Part shown: positions 1-12,434 of the stretch, one piece after another | Numbering within the stretch: the first letter of the stretch is position 1 | Layout of the letters: each line of letters starts with the position of its first letter | Source: Terramyces sp. JEL0728 | Taxonomy: Eukaryota > Chytridiomycota > Chytridiomycetes > Rhizophydiales > Terramycetaceae | Assembly (NCBI GenBank): GCA_027603945.1 | Contig: JADIIU010000001.1 | Coordinates: 310,001-374,000, forward strand | Length of the DNA stretch: 64,000 bases | Reading direction: 5' to 3' | Translations under genes and position numbers: made by a program | Notes under the pieces: model-generated | Database searches by the model: none | Told to the model about the DNA's origin: nothing | Seen by the model: only the letters and a program-made list of their open reading frames with translations

Positions 1-6
1 TCAGGC

Positions 7-1632
7 TCATTTTATTAGTTCCCCAACAGTGTGTTGGTATTCGCTAATATCCTTTATATGCATCCACCGGCTTGCATCTTTCCGCCTTCCAAACCCCCTC
101 ACACTGATTGGGTGTGCTTCAGTATTAAATACATATTCATCTACTACAGTCAAAAATATTTACGAGGCACAACATCATCTGATGAATAAAGCAAATACAG
201 GTATTTCAGAGTTTCGGCTAGAAAAAATGATTCCATCCTGTCACTTTGTTGCAGATTACTACTAAACCCGTGGTAGCCCGCACTATCTCTGGCATGCTGT
301 TCTAGAGCATCAATATAAGTGCTTCCATACGCTCTATAAACAGGGTCGTGAGAGATCCTCCACATGTAAAAAATAGATTCAATTGTTTCAGGGCTAATTA
401 AGAACAGCTTACCGAAGTGTAAAATGGGCATCAGAAATAGTCACCTTCCCGTTGAAAGCAGCCATGATCTCACCTCCAATCCCGTACTTGGACGCTTTGT
501 ACCCTTCCCAACATGCATCGGTAGCCCTTCGCGCAACATCCAAATAATAGGTCCATTTTCCGCGCTTCCAACTGTTTGCTCCTAATCCAAACATCCCGCC
601 AGTGAAGCAAGTTAGATGGTGAAATGTATTGCCAGAATGGCCATTTTGCTTATCAGGAAAGAATACTATTTCCCCCGATTCAACCATCAAATGCTTAGTA
701 ACGGCTTCAGCTGCTTCGTCATACCGCTGACGGAATTTCGGTTCTCCAGTAGATATCCATATTTTGAGCAAGTATTCATAAAACGAATCTACATCCGCCC
801 CAATGCCATATCTGTGTAGGTTATCAAATTGCAAACTTCCTGTATGGACATTGGAGGGGAATAAACCTGGATGTGGTTTATCGATCGAACGTATTTGGTC
901 CATTGCAAAGAAAACTGCATCTTGGTATTTCGGTTCCTGAGTGATATCAGATAAATACTGAAACTCCAACTGCAGAGTACCCATTGTTGCAATTCCGGTT
1001 GTGTGTCCGCTCTGCTTACCCCTATATTAACAAAAAGTACGTTTTCATATTCAAGTACATTGTTGGTATTCCCGTATTGGTATCGAATGCTTTTAACAGC
1101 AAATCCGCAACTTGCACTGCTTTTTCTATATATCTCTTGTCTGGGTCAAAATCATATGCAGATAACAGTCCCCCGAGAACCCTGATTGTGATTTCAAATA
1201 CAATAATCTCCTCATCAAAAGTGCCAACATCCATATTCTGCAAAACCAATTCTTTTGTTTCTTCATATTCCTTCACTAATCCCATTATAAATAGGGTATC
1301 TAGCGAATCTATCGCTGTGAAATACATTGTATTTGTCTTCCAATTCATCTTGGATTTTGTCAGTGGCTTTAATTCATCTGCTCCCCAGGCATAAACCTTG
1401 TAACCATTCCAAGCATGCTTCGTCATCTATATCAAACCCAAAATACTTTTCTAATCTTTTCCAGCATATCGGAATCAGATAGATTTCCTTGAATAAGTGT
1501 GTGTTTGGATTGGTGTTTCGGGTGGGTAATATCATAAATCACGGCTTTCGTGCTTTGTCCAGAGAATGAAACGATTATAAATCCAATAACAAAGATTACT
1601 ATCAGAAATATTAGTCTCTCTTTCGTTTTCAT
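7..1632 (-). CDS. ER class I alpha-1,2-mannosidase (GH47)
   Basis: Glycoside hydrolase family 47 enzyme that trims mannose from N-glycans in the ER or early Golgi. Five exons join across introns of 20, 19, 19 and 20 nt, giving about 515 aa, complete with stop. Visible family motifs are HAWNGYK and WGADELKP near the N terminus, GTLQLEF, the joined LRPETIES (split by an intron near 405-423) and the C-terminal EYVFNTEAHP (split near 150). The first ATG in frame is at 1632. It starts a short basic tail followed by a hydrophobic signal anchor (residues about 6-25), as expected for a type II membrane enzyme. Codons further upstream in this frame are not ATG. It acts in the same ER quality-control pathway as the U-GGT at 20570-25089. 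Identification is secure; the exact family member (ER Man I or Golgi Man IA type) is not. Confidence 0.93.
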
Positions 1633-1684
1633 GATTTGATTTAGTGCAGAGAAAAAGCCAAAAAGTGTACAGCTCAAATTTTAT

Positions 1685-4600
1685 TTAAAAGTTCTCCTTG
1701 TGGAATCTGAAGAGAGTTCTCTTGGATTGAGTAGTGTGCAGGTGCTTGTTTCTCTTTGTCGAGTGCAATTTAGAGGCGGCAGCTAGCTGTTGCGCAATTG
1801 GGTTTGGACCACACAAGAAAACACCAATCTCACTTCCAGCGTGTTTCTTTGCTTTTTCTTTAAAGATTCTATTCCAATTTGGCCGGCCTGCGAATTGATT
1901 GTATGCTTCAACTTTTACATTTTTCAAGTTTACTTCGCCAGTAACATACATATTGAGTTCCAGGTGATTGGAGAATCTGTCAATCTTTAGAATTTGGTCG
2001 AAAAAGTCTTTGAACGAATCGAATTCTGCTTGGTCCCTGCATATCCAGTAGAAATAAATTGACATGCAAGATCCATTGTCTTCACCTTGGGTCAGTTGCA
2101 TTTTGTAGGAGAGAGACTTGATAATTGAAATAAATGGAGTAACACCAATACCTGCACCGACCAGAATAACGGTTTCATAATCAAAAACTTCTTCGCTTGC
2201 GCTACCATAAGGCCCATCAACTCTGAGCACCAATCCGCTTGTCTCGTCTTCATTGTCAGTATCGCCTCCTAGTACTTCAGGCGTTGTAGGTGATCTATTT
2301 ACCAAAGGCATTTCGCCTGGTGATTGCTCTGCAAAGCCAAGGGTTTGGCGAAGGTTGAAAGTCCAGTCCATATCTTTTCTGCATCTAATATGGCATGAAA
2401 AGTAGTTGTCTTCCGGCGCTGAAGTAATTGTGAATGGATGGAATTCGGTTTCGTTGATTTCAGGCACACACAAGAACAAATATTGGCCTGCCTTGTATCT
2501 GAACTTTTTTCTTCCGCTGAGTAATTGCATTTTAAGGCTTAGTACATCTTTTCCAGTCATTTTTGCCTCTACAATTTTCACATCCAATTTTGCCCGTCTG
2601 CTTTGAATGTACTTTTCCAGCAGCAAGAACAAGATTGGGAACACTGAGAATTGCCAGAATTGGGATCCATGCAGCCACATAATAGCATAAATGGGCATCC
2701 ATAACTTGTGGATTTGCAAAAACAGCTTATATCCATCAAATCTATACCCAAGTATTGAATAGATCTTTCTTTTCAAGAAGGCAGTCAAAAACATTACAAT
2801 CATTAAAGTAGCAATGATAAATCCGGTTGGCCCAGGGACGTTTGCCAAAGCACTGATGTACAAAGGTACAGCCAAATAGTTTTGAGCGTAGACAAAGTCT
2901 GCAAAATGGCAACCAATATGTCCACAGGCTGCAATTGCAATTGTATATGCTGTCCATCTGTGGATGTTTAAATTGTCGTCCAAAGGAAGTTTATCAGCAA
3001 CAGCAGTGGTCCTAAGGAAAGACAAGAAGTTGCGCAAAACAGGGATGAGTACAAAGCAGAGATTGAAATCCAGCATTTTGCCAAAGCCCTTTGCATAAGG
3101 GTAATAAGGAAGCGGGCTGGCAGTCAAATTGATGCAATATCCATACAACCACGCACCAACTTGGCAGAGAACAAAGAAAACAAAGAAAAATACTAAAGGC
3201 TGGTTCCAAGAGTACCATTCGGCAAAAGTGGCCAAGAAAGGAACCTTTTCAAAGATGCTTTTTTTCGGAGCTGCTTCCAGCAAATCTGCATTTGAATCAG
3301 CGTCGCTTGGACTAGTGGCTTCGTCATCAATATCATTTGTTTTACACACGCCGTACAGTTGAGCCATTTTTGACTTTGGATGCTTTTTAGCATAAGAAAA
3401 TCCAAAGAACCCACAAGCTGCAGCAATGCCGATGCCTGCAAGACCAATACCTATACCGCCTCCGATAGTGGTTGGGTCTTCAACAACCGTTAGAGTTGTC
3501 TTTTGTTCTCTGTTGCTGAAAGCATTGTTTCTTGTCGACATTAATACAAATTTGCCAAGGTTTTCAGCCTGGACCAACCCAATATTCTGATAGGCAGAAG
3601 CTCTGTTTAGTGTCTACAATTAAACATAGCTACCTTGCAATTATTATTGTCATTTGTGTCGGTTGTGTAATAGTCACATCCGGTTTGATTCGAATATGCC
3701 ATTAAAATAATTTTGTTGTTGTCGTTGCTGAAATGGAGAGGAGTGGAATTTGTTTGTAGTAATGGGTTGAAAGTTGCAGGGTAGTTTTTGCCTAAACTTG
3801 GGATGATAACGATATTGCTTCTGTCAGTTCCTGTTCTGCCATTGCCAGCGTTATTCTGGTCGTTTGCATCGGAGCCAGTCCACTGCACATGCAGATAGTC
3901 GTTTCTGGAAACTTGCAAGTTTGGAGGTACGAAATCATATTCGACGGAAGGATAAGTTTGTTGTATGTTTCCTCTACGACCTCTCACATTCAGGTTGTAA
4001 ATGTTGCATGCCTCATTGGTTCTTAACCCGCAAGGAAGGGAAGATGGCCGCTTTCTAATTTGGAATACATGGCTTCTATCTTGGAAAGTTCTGCCGAATT
4101 GTGCAGTGTTTACATTTAATCTGAGAGGACCAGTAACGTTTGCGCCAAGACCAACAAAATCGCTTGCAGGGTTTGTCTTTACAGGGGAGTTTGCTCCATT
4201 AGCTGCAGCAAAGACATTCCACGAATCGGAACCAAAATCATAAGTAGTTACGTTATATCTAATTCTCAATACACAATTTGCTCCGTCGGCGTGAATACCT
4301 TGAGGAACTTGCCACATGTAATTTGGCGATTGTCCTGTGTTAATAGCGTCGCCATTATGATTGTTTCTAAATTAGTTTCGGCTACCTAGTTGTTGGACAG
4401 ATAGTACAGTTTGGAGGGCCAATATTCCAAGCACCTGAAACAGTCCAAGTTCCGAGGTTGTACTGGCAATCTTTTTGATTATTGTACAACGGATTGCTGC
4501 ATGTTCCCAAGTTGGCTACATTTTGAGAATTTTGTTGGTAGTAAGGACATTGCGTAGGAGTATCTGTGCACACTGCAATATCTCTCCAAGGCGTGGGGTG

Positions 4601-5241
4601 CCAGTAGGGATAATAGTCTCTTTCTTCGGGACATTCCAATCCATAACGAGTTCCAGCCGCGTTTTGTCTGGTATACTGGGCAGTTGTCCCTTGCAAATTT
4701 TGGTCTGCCGTGAACAGACCATTGTTTCTATTTCTAGTGGTGCATTCTGTATACCATTGTTGGTTTTCGTGCTGGCCAAATTGTGAAATATTGGCTGATG
4801 TAGGGTTTGTTGGAATCTTGTTTGTTGTTGAGCCGTCTCTCATTCCTGCAGTATATGTTGTGTCGTCGCACGTGTATTGCAAAATAATCTGGTTGTGCAA
4901 GAAAGGAGATTGGGAACCGTGCTGATTGTTCCATTCTATGTACAGCCAAGAGCCTTCGTAAAACTGCATGGCACCTTGCCCAGCTCCGGGATAGTTTGGT
5001 TGATACTGGTTGTTCCCGTCGGTTGACAAACAGTTTGGAACGCAATTATCACCATGCTAGCTTAGTATATCGTTACTTGATAGCCAGAATTGTCGTTATT
5101 TTGGCTGTTAAAGAGCCGCTGATTGTTTGTTACTGTGTTACTTTGTTCATTGAGCTTATTGTTAGACCCACGAGGATGCTGCATATAGCAATCGCCGCTA
5201 GCGTAAGCAACTAGCAAAGCACGGATAATGTACTTTGACAT
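1685..5241 (-). CDS. NADPH oxidase/ferric reductase-like flavocytochrome with large N-terminal ectodomain
   Basis: Membrane flavocytochrome of about 1165 aa built from four exons (introns 20, 19 and 20 nt). The C-terminal half is a NOX/FRE core: membrane helices carrying paired haem histidines (HRWT...HIGCH and IHKLW...WLHG), an FAD-binding HPFTITSAP, an NADPH loop GAGIGVTPF, and a CGP near the C terminus. The N-terminal ~570 residues follow a signal peptide (MSKYIIRALLVAYASG) and form a Cys/Asn-rich secreted region with motifs such as CVLRIRYN and YLHVQWTG. A glycine-rich membrane segment (GGGIGIGLAGIGIAAA) joins the two halves. Inference: it moves electrons from cytosolic NADPH across the plasma membrane to oxygen or metal. 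No EF-hands or N-terminal regulatory domain are seen. The start at 5241 is the first true ATG in the open frame. Confidence 0.85.
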
Positions 5242-5416
5242 GATCCTGTCAAAACAAAAAGACAATTTTTATATCTTCAGCTCATTGTTCAAAATCTGCA
5301 TTGATATAAACAAAGGGAATTTTGCCATTGGACAGCTAATAATAGCCTATCAATCGAATTATATGCCTAAATTCGGACTATTCTGAAAATGGACCATTTC
5401 ATTTTTTATCTGCAAC

Positions 5417-7245
5417 ATGGGGAAGGGAAGAGACAAGAAAAAGAAGCTGAAAAAGAAAGAAGGAAAGGATGAAAAAGCCGTCAAACAAGACGAAAAAAAG
5501 ATTAAAAAATCAAAGAAGGATGAAGAGGTCGATGATATCGATGCCATTCTGGATGAATTCAGACAGCAACAGACGGACTTGTACAAGGTTACAGAAGAAG
5601 CAAATTGCTCTCCTCCCAGCAGAAGAGCCAATGCTTCACTGTCAGTGAATCCGTTGAATCCAGCTGAACTAATCTTGTTTGGAGGCGAATACTATGACGG
5701 ACAAAAAGTATACATGTACAATGATTTTTTCAAGTACAATATCGAAAAGAAGGAATGGAAAAGAATTACAAGTCCAAATTCGCCTGGACCTAGAAGTTCG
5801 CACCAAATAGTAATCACTCCTGCTGGATTGCTATTTTTATGGGGGGGAGAGTTTGTTAGTCCTAACGAAACAAGTTTCTTCCATTATAAAGATTTTTGGT
5901 AGCGTTTTAATTAATTCAGGATGATGGATTTGAAGACGAATCAGTGGGAAAAGTTGGAAGTGAAAGGCAGACCCCCACCAAGATCTGGACATAGGATGAC
6001 ACTGTGGAAGCATTTCATTGTATTATTTGGAGGATTTTACGATCAATCGAATGATACAAAGTATTATGACGATGTCTGGATATTCGATACCGTTGAATTC
6101 AAATGGAGCAAGGCAGATGTTCCCGAACCGAGACCGCAAGCCAGGTCTGCATTCCAATTCTTACCTTATGGCGACCAAATTATCATGTATGGAGGTTATT
6201 GCAAAGCTGCCACAAAGGGAAAGAAAGTGAATGGCATGGTACATGTTGATGCCTGGAGCTTAAAAATGTCTTTTGATTTGCAAGCTATCAGATGGGAAAG
6301 GAAAAAGAAGTGCGGAGGAATTGTCCCTGGGCAGCGCAGTGGATGTTCCACAGTATTCTTCAAAGGAAAAGGCATTCTCTTTGGAGGGGTTTCAGATATT
6401 CAGGAAGATGAAGAAACCATTGAAAGCGTGGTTCATGGTGATATGTTTCAATATCAAATTGATGGAAATAAGTGGTATCCACTGGTTTTAAAGTCGAAAG
6501 GGAAGAAGCAAAAGAAGGAAAAGAAAGTTGTAGTCGACAGTGATGATTCAGACGGGGACATTTCCGAACAAGTTCAACAAATGGAAATCAACAAACCGTT
6601 ATGGCCGGGAGAACGATTCAATACAATGATGGTTGTCATTAAGAACAACTTGTATTTGTATGGCGGGATTTTAGAAAGTAAAAGCAAGGAAATTACGTTG
6701 AACGACCTATGGACTATAAATTTGGAAAAAATGGATGAATGGATTGAAATTATTAAAGATGACGTTGCCAGTTTGGAATGGTATGGGGTGGATAGTGATA
6801 TGGAAGAAGAAGAAAGTGACGACGAGGAAGAAGAGCAAAGCGAAGAAAGCGATATGGAAGTAGATGACGAGTTGGTTGCAGAGGATGTAAAAGAGGTTTC
6901 TGACGAAGAAGCTGCGCAAAAAATGACACCTGAACAAGTAAATACTTCTTATATTAGTTGAAAGCCCAAGTAGAAAATGATCCCCTTCCTGGAGAACCGC
7001 TGAACGACTACTATGCACGAACAAATATTTATTGGCAAGAAAGGGTTCTAGAAATAACCGGTCGATCTGGAAAAGCTTTGCGAAAGAATGCGTTTGAGTA
7101 TGCATACAGGAGATATCAAGAACTTCTTCCACAAAACAAACTCTTAGAAGAGCAAATGAGAGAGCAAGAAGCTATAATGGCAGCCGAACAAGCAAAGCAA
7201 AAAGAAAAGGGAGAAATGGGTGTAGCGCGACATCGTAACAGATAA
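5417..7245 (+). CDS. Kelch-repeat protein, KLHDC4/Kel3 type
   Basis: About 595 aa in three exons (introns of 21 nt near 5900 and 20 nt near 6940). It starts with a very Lys-rich stretch (GKGRDKKKKLKKK) typical of KLHDC4 and yeast Kel3, followed by an FRQQQ segment and a series of kelch blades (LILFGGEYYDG, HQIVITPAGLLFLWGG, GHRMTLWKHFIVLFGG, RSGCSTVFFKGKGILFGG, NNLYLYGG). An acidic stretch (EEEESDDEEEEQSEESD) and a C-terminal region with YYARTNIYWQ complete it. The family is poorly characterised. The beta-propeller is expected to bind protein partners. Removing the introns restores KDFWMMDLKTNQW and a continuous C terminus, so this is one gene and not two adjacent fragments. Confidence 0.88.
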
Positions 7246-7254
7246 TATAATAAG

Positions 7255-9218
7255 TTACTTTTTATTCTTGCCTGCAAATTCTTCGAATTGCTTCAGATCT
7301 ACAGCGCAAGCAGGCAGCCAGTATCCACCGGGATTTTTAACAGATAGGACATTAGCTAACGCTTTCAAAACATAATCATATTTGATACAGTCCATCTCTA
7401 GATCATCCTGAAGGGCTAGGATACCTGCTTCCCGAAACATTACTTTCAGATCACTTGGGGTATAGTTTTCTGTAACGCTAACCAAATAGTCAATTTGCTC
7501 TGGGGTAAGGGCTGATTTGCTCTTGTTAGATAGCATCCTGATAATATCCCTACGATCTTCCACAGTTGGCAGCGAGATATAAAAATGAAAATCAAGTCTC
7601 CCTGGTCTAGTCAAGGCATCGTCAAGTTGATGTGGTCTATTAGTGCATCCAACCACTATAACACCGCTCAGACCGCTAATTCCATCCATTTCATTCAGCA
7701 AACTGGATAGTACACGTTCATTGACCCCACCAGCGCCATCTTCACTCCACTCTCTTCTAGAAGCAACAGCATCGAGGTCGTCTATAAATAATATACAGGG
7801 TGACGAATTCTTTGCAGTTTGAAATATTTTTCTGATTTGGTATTCAGAATCTCCCAGGTATTTGGAATATATTTGGGAGCTGGGTCAACAAAAAGTTACA
7901 TTTGAATTGAAATAAAATTCATTGACGACAGGTTCGACATTGCATGTACGAGGGTCGTTTTACCACTAATTTAGAAATAATTACCATCCACTAGGGCCGT
8001 AGAGCAGTATCCCCGAAGGAGGCTTGATGCCAAACCTCTCATACACCAGTGGGTTTTCAATTGGCCATGTAACTAGTTGTTGAAGCTTCTTTTTGATCTC
8101 TGAATAGCCAGCGATATCCTCCCAACTCACATCGAGCTTTTCAGTTTGGAACTCGTGTGTTACTTGATTTAAATAAATTAGAGAGCGGAATTCATCAAAT
8201 GACGCCGAGTTTAATTGGAAGTCTCTGTCTCTATTTTCAAACAAGACTCTGCCAACCAATAACGCCAAGTCACCAGCATTATAGCCCACCGTTGCCTACA
8301 GTGAAGTATAATTACCTTTGCCAATTGCTTTTTCAAATCTTCTGCAAGAGAGTATCCTTCTAACACAGAATGTCTCCCTTGAAAATCTAGCAGAGGTAAC
8401 TCTATTTCGCCAAAATCTGAAAAGTTGTTTGGTAATTTGGCAGATTCGCTACAACACGCAATCACTATTATCTGGAAACCCTGAATCTTCTTTAACTGAG
8501 TAAAGAAACTCTCCAGTATTGCGGTCAAATCAAAATCTTTCCAGTTAATCTCGGTGTCAAAGGCTTCCATCCCACTAACCAGTAAAATACATGGCCCAGA
8601 TAGCTGCGCTAAATCTATTATCCTACTCAACGGTGAACTAGTTGGTGACGCAGTAGATTGCGAATAATGGTGCAAATGTGCAGTCTCTTGGTGTACGTTA
8701 AAGTAAATAATTGGCGTTTGAAGTAGAAAAGATATTCGCTTTACCAAATAGTCTTTTCCGCATCTCTTGTGTCCTCGTAGTAGGAAAGTCTGTTTCTGTT
8801 TTATGCCAAGATGGTGATAGTTGAAATACAGATCTAGTCTTTCATATAACTCATCTGATTGCTTTTTGAAAACTGACTCTGAATGAGCTTGGATATGCTG
8901 AGATAGCTTCAATTTTATATCTTGGATATCCAGATTGTCCATTTCTTTTGTCAATTCATCCAAATCTATTTTTCCTTTTGGTTCAGAGATTTCCAACTGA
9001 TTGTCTTCAATGGACAAAATCTGTAGTTTCAGCGCAGTGCCAAATTGATTATTATAATCAATAATCATACCCACAGATAATTCCATTTGTCCAAGATCTG
9101 TTACTAGCTTATCAATCCATTCCTTTGTCTTGACGCTGAGAGAATTATCAATGGGATTTCCGGCAGCGGTGTAGAAAGGAACCCATGACTGATTGATATT
9201 CACAATTTCCAGAATCAT
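7255..9218 (-). CDS. Two-domain AAA ATPase (CDC48/AFG2/PEX1-6 superfamily)
   Basis: About 634 aa in four exons (introns 20, 19 and 20 nt). The first ATPase module (residues ~125-300) is degenerate: its Walker A reads GHKRCGKDYL and no clear Walker B acid pair is seen. The second is intact after splicing: Walker A GPSGCGKTT, Walker B ILFIDDLDA, sensor-like GCTNRPHQLDD and arginine-finger region RPGRLD. It also has NERVLSSLLNEMDG, common in AFG2 and SPATA5L1 proteins. A degenerate D1 with an active D2 is typical of Pex1/Pex6, but D2 looks more like the AFG2 group, so I leave the name open. Likely role: ATP-driven protein remodelling, either peroxisomal export or pre-60S maturation. It converges on the kelch gene with only 9 nt between the stops. 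Confidence 0.75.
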
Positions 9219-9272
9219 CTCCCAATAATTTTTGTTTCGAAATCAAAAAAAAAGTTGTAAAAATCAATAAAA

Positions 9273-9476
9273 ATGTCGAGATTGGAAAGGGTTGCAGATT
9301 TATGTCACAAAGTAATAGGTGCAGGATTAATAGGATTCACAGTGGTTGGATCACTTAACCTCATCACAACAGTTCAATATAAACAACGCAGAAATGCAAG
9401 AGTCAATAACCTATTGGAAGAAGAAACCACAAACGATTTCTTGGACAGAGAATTTTCTAAAGTATATGCAAAATAA
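9273..9476 (+). CDS. Small single-pass membrane protein, possibly COX14-like
   Basis: A 67-aa protein with no intron. Residues ~16-33 form one hydrophobic helix (VIGAGLIGFTVVGSLNLI), flanked by a short basic N terminus and a charged tail (QYKQRRNARVNN) ending in acidic residues. Size and layout resemble small mitochondrial inner-membrane assembly factors such as Cox14, but similarity at this length is weak and the identification is only a suggestion. Its ATG follows an A-rich leader and the stop overlaps an AATAAA (AAAATAAACT). It is divergent from the AAA ATPase gene, with 54 nt between start codons. Confidence 0.5.
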   Translation: MSRLERVADLCHKVIGAGLIGFTVVGSLNLITTVQYKQRRNARVNNLLEEETTNDFLDREFSKVYAK

Positions 9477-9639
9477 ACTCCTTTTAACTTAGCGGTATAT
9501 TCAGGATTGTAGTTTTACGGGATGACTTCAACTATACTCTGTAGCAGCTCAACTGCAGGAACCGCCTCCCATTTATGTTAAACAGAATGAGTCTAAGCAA
9601 AGGCGCAAGAGTGAGTCTGGAATGAGTCATATTTTTGAG

Positions 9640-9648
9640 TATAAAAAG
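9640..9648 (+). promoter_or_regulatory. TATA-like element of the RNA-repair gene
   Basis: TATAAAAAG lies 24 nt upstream of the ATG at 9672 in an otherwise non-coding interval of about 195 nt. If it acts as a TATA box, transcription would start at or just before the ATG, in keeping with the very short leaders elsewhere in the window. Confidence 0.4.
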
Positions 9649-9671
9649 AAACAACTCCAAGAATCCGAAAA

Positions 9672-12387
9672 ATGTCAAAAATTGGCTTGGAGAATTGTAA
9701 AATTACTGTCTATAGAGGAGCGCTTGTATTATTAGGTCGCGCTATTGATGGAATATCGGAGCAAGGTGGTGATAAACACATCACCATTTCTCCACCACAC
9801 GAAAAAGACTTTCACAAGAAAATCAACAAAACTTTAGATTTGGATATTTATGACTTGGGACCAGCTTGCACATCCACGTCAAAGTTTCATGTAATTGCCT
9901 GTCCGCAAATTCAATATGAGAGATCAAAACTTGGACTTGGATGGACAAACCTGCATGTGACAACATTGATAAATGTCAATGATGATCATACCGCTGATAA
10001 AGGTACGGCTTACTAACACAGGCCCGAAATCTTTATTGTTCAAACGCTATACCGCAGACCAATGCTATGCTGTCCTGGAATGCTTAAAGAAACATCAGAC
10101 GATTTTACAAGGCGCATATAGCAAAGAATTGGCTCGCTTTTCCTTTGAATTGATTGACCAGGTATTGCAAAGTACGGATTCTTTGGAATTGTCTTCATTC
10201 AAAGTATATTTGCTGTTCAAGTCGAAAAGATACCAGGACGCAGTTCACCATGCTGAAGAAATACTAACATATCATCCAAACCATGTGCAAACTTTGGTGT
10301 ATGCTGGTGATTCGTACTATAAGCAAGGACTATTTGAAAATGCATTGGAAGCTTATTGGAAAGCTTGCGTGAATTTGAAGCAAGATGAGGAAAAGATTGC
10401 GCATTATCTCGCTGACCAATTGCACAAACTATGGAAGAAATCCATTGTATTGTTGGAATGTATCAAAGAGCCAAAATTGGGATTTACTCGAAACGAAATG
10501 TTGATTTATCAAACTAAAAGAAACACAATTTATTCGCCAACAGACGAAATTGATGAAAATCACTTGAATCAATCTAGGAATAGGATAGTTGTCAAAGGTT
10601 ACAGAATGCCCAGATTCTTTTCGTGGATTGTTCCTTTTGTACTTGCAGGCATGTCGACTCCAAAAAACAAAATGGATATCATCCATTTAGAAACAATTGG
10701 TGTACAAAGAGTCATCACTTTGACTGAAGAGGAACCACTGCCGAAAGAGTGGTTTTCAGATTCAAGAATCCAGCACGAGTTTTGGCCCGTATCTAATTAC
10801 TACCCTCCTGCCATTGCCCATGTAGATGCATTTATCAAATTGCTTGTTCAAACAATACATTCTGATGACCCTGGGAGTGTTCTGGTTCATTGCGGAGGTG
10901 GAAAGGGAAGGGCTGGCTCTTTGCTCGCCTGTTTCCTTGTTTTATTTGGATTATCTGTTCCACCAAAACCTTGCATTAAATGCGAATTCAAACCTGCCAT
11001 ACGATGTACGGACGCCAGTTGTGCTTATGGGCAATATCCAAAAATGAATGCCGCAGAAGCAATAGAGCTTATCCGAAACTTAAGACCTGGGAGTATTGAA
11101 ACTGCAAAGCAAGAAGATTTTATTGCACTGTTTACAAATACTTGTTGGGGCAGAATAGGCTCTCAAGCAGCTATTTATCCTGGTGTAGACCCAAATGCTG
11201 ATATTCCTGGTGAAATCAAATGCACGGGGAAAATCAATTCAAAACCAACATTTATCATACTTCAAGGCTTACCTGCATCTGGAAAGTCTTGGTTTTCTTC
11301 TGTGCTGAGACAAAATAACTGGATAGTTATTTCCCAAGATGAAACCGGCAGTAAGGACGCTTGTGAATCTCAACTATCTCGATATGCAAAACACATTGGA
11401 ACACGCATTGTGGTTGACCGTTGCAATCCAACAAAAAATGACATTCTACATTGGAAATCGTTGGCTGGTAGCCCGAATACCGTGGTAGTGTCTTTTAAAG
11501 CATCACCAGAAATATGCATTGAAAGAGCACAGAATAGATTGGATCATCCAACCATTGCACCGGGAATGGCAAAATCAGTTATTTGTAGTTTTGCGAAACA
11601 AATGCAAGAGATTTCACTGGACTCTGTTCCTACCATTTATAATGTAGAAACTTTTAACGATTCCAAGGTGCTGTTACAACATTTTGGAATCAAGCTTGTT
11701 GAAAAGCAGGAATTCTACAAGTATCCCAGGACGCGGCATTTGATGAACCTTGGCGCAGCAACAAGAGATGACCTAGTATTATCAGAGGCAGATACTAAAC
11801 CATTCTTTAATCCAACTCCTGGGTCATTCGTAACAGTTGAAGAAAAGATTGACGGGGCTAACCTTGGATTTAGACTTGACCAAAATGGTGAAATAGTTGC
11901 CCAAAACAGAAACCACATACTTACTGACGCAGCACATGATCAATTCAAGCTATTGTCTTCATGGATCCGCCAACATCGGCGTGATCTGATGTATGTGTTG
12001 TCTAGCGAACGGATTTTGTATGGCGAGTGGACGTATGCCCTTCACTCATGTTCCTACAACAAACTGTCCGACTATTTTATTGCTTTTGATATCTATGATA
12101 TCAATACAAACACCTTCCTGTCTCGCAAATCCTTTGATGGCATCATTAGTAACACATCACTCGTATCATGTCCCCGCATAGAAGTGGGATTTCCGATCAC
12201 GAGAGCCACTATTGATCAGCTCATTGCTCAGAAATCAACCTTCTCTGACACTACGATCAGAGAGGGCCTTGTATTTCGAGTTGATCGGGACGTCCTGGTT
12301 GACAAAGCAAAGATAGTCCGTACTGATTTCATTGCTGGGAATGATCATTGGAGCAAAGGCCCTCTGAAATTAAATTTACTCGAATAA
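9672..12387 (+). CDS. Multidomain RNA-repair protein: 2H phosphoesterase, helical repeat, DSP phosphatase, P-loop kinase, RNA ligase
   Basis: About 898 aa in two exons (one 19-nt intron near 10007 with a perfect TACTAAC branch site). Domains in order: an N-terminal 2H-type phosphoesterase with two HxT motifs (H36-I-T38, H95-V-T97); a TPR-like helical stretch (~130-250); a tyrosine/dual-specificity phosphatase with VHCGGGKGRAGS, catalytic Cys ~401; a P-loop polynucleotide-kinase-like domain with GLPASGKSW, Lys ~532; and a C-terminal covalent nucleotidyltransferase ligase with EEKIDGAN, adenylated Lys ~719, EGLVFR (Glu ~858) and KAKIVR motifs. The set could open a 2',3'-cyclic phosphate, remove phosphate, phosphorylate a 5' end and seal the break. 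The architecture recalls the computationally defined Swiss-army-knife RNA-repair proteins (2H-SAK, PTP-SAK). The domain calls come from motifs; the pathway is inference. The stop overlaps AATAAA. Confidence 0.85.
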
Positions 12388-12434
12388 AGGTTTCTACATT
12401 TTCAATTTTACATTTTCTTCTGGACAAATACAAA

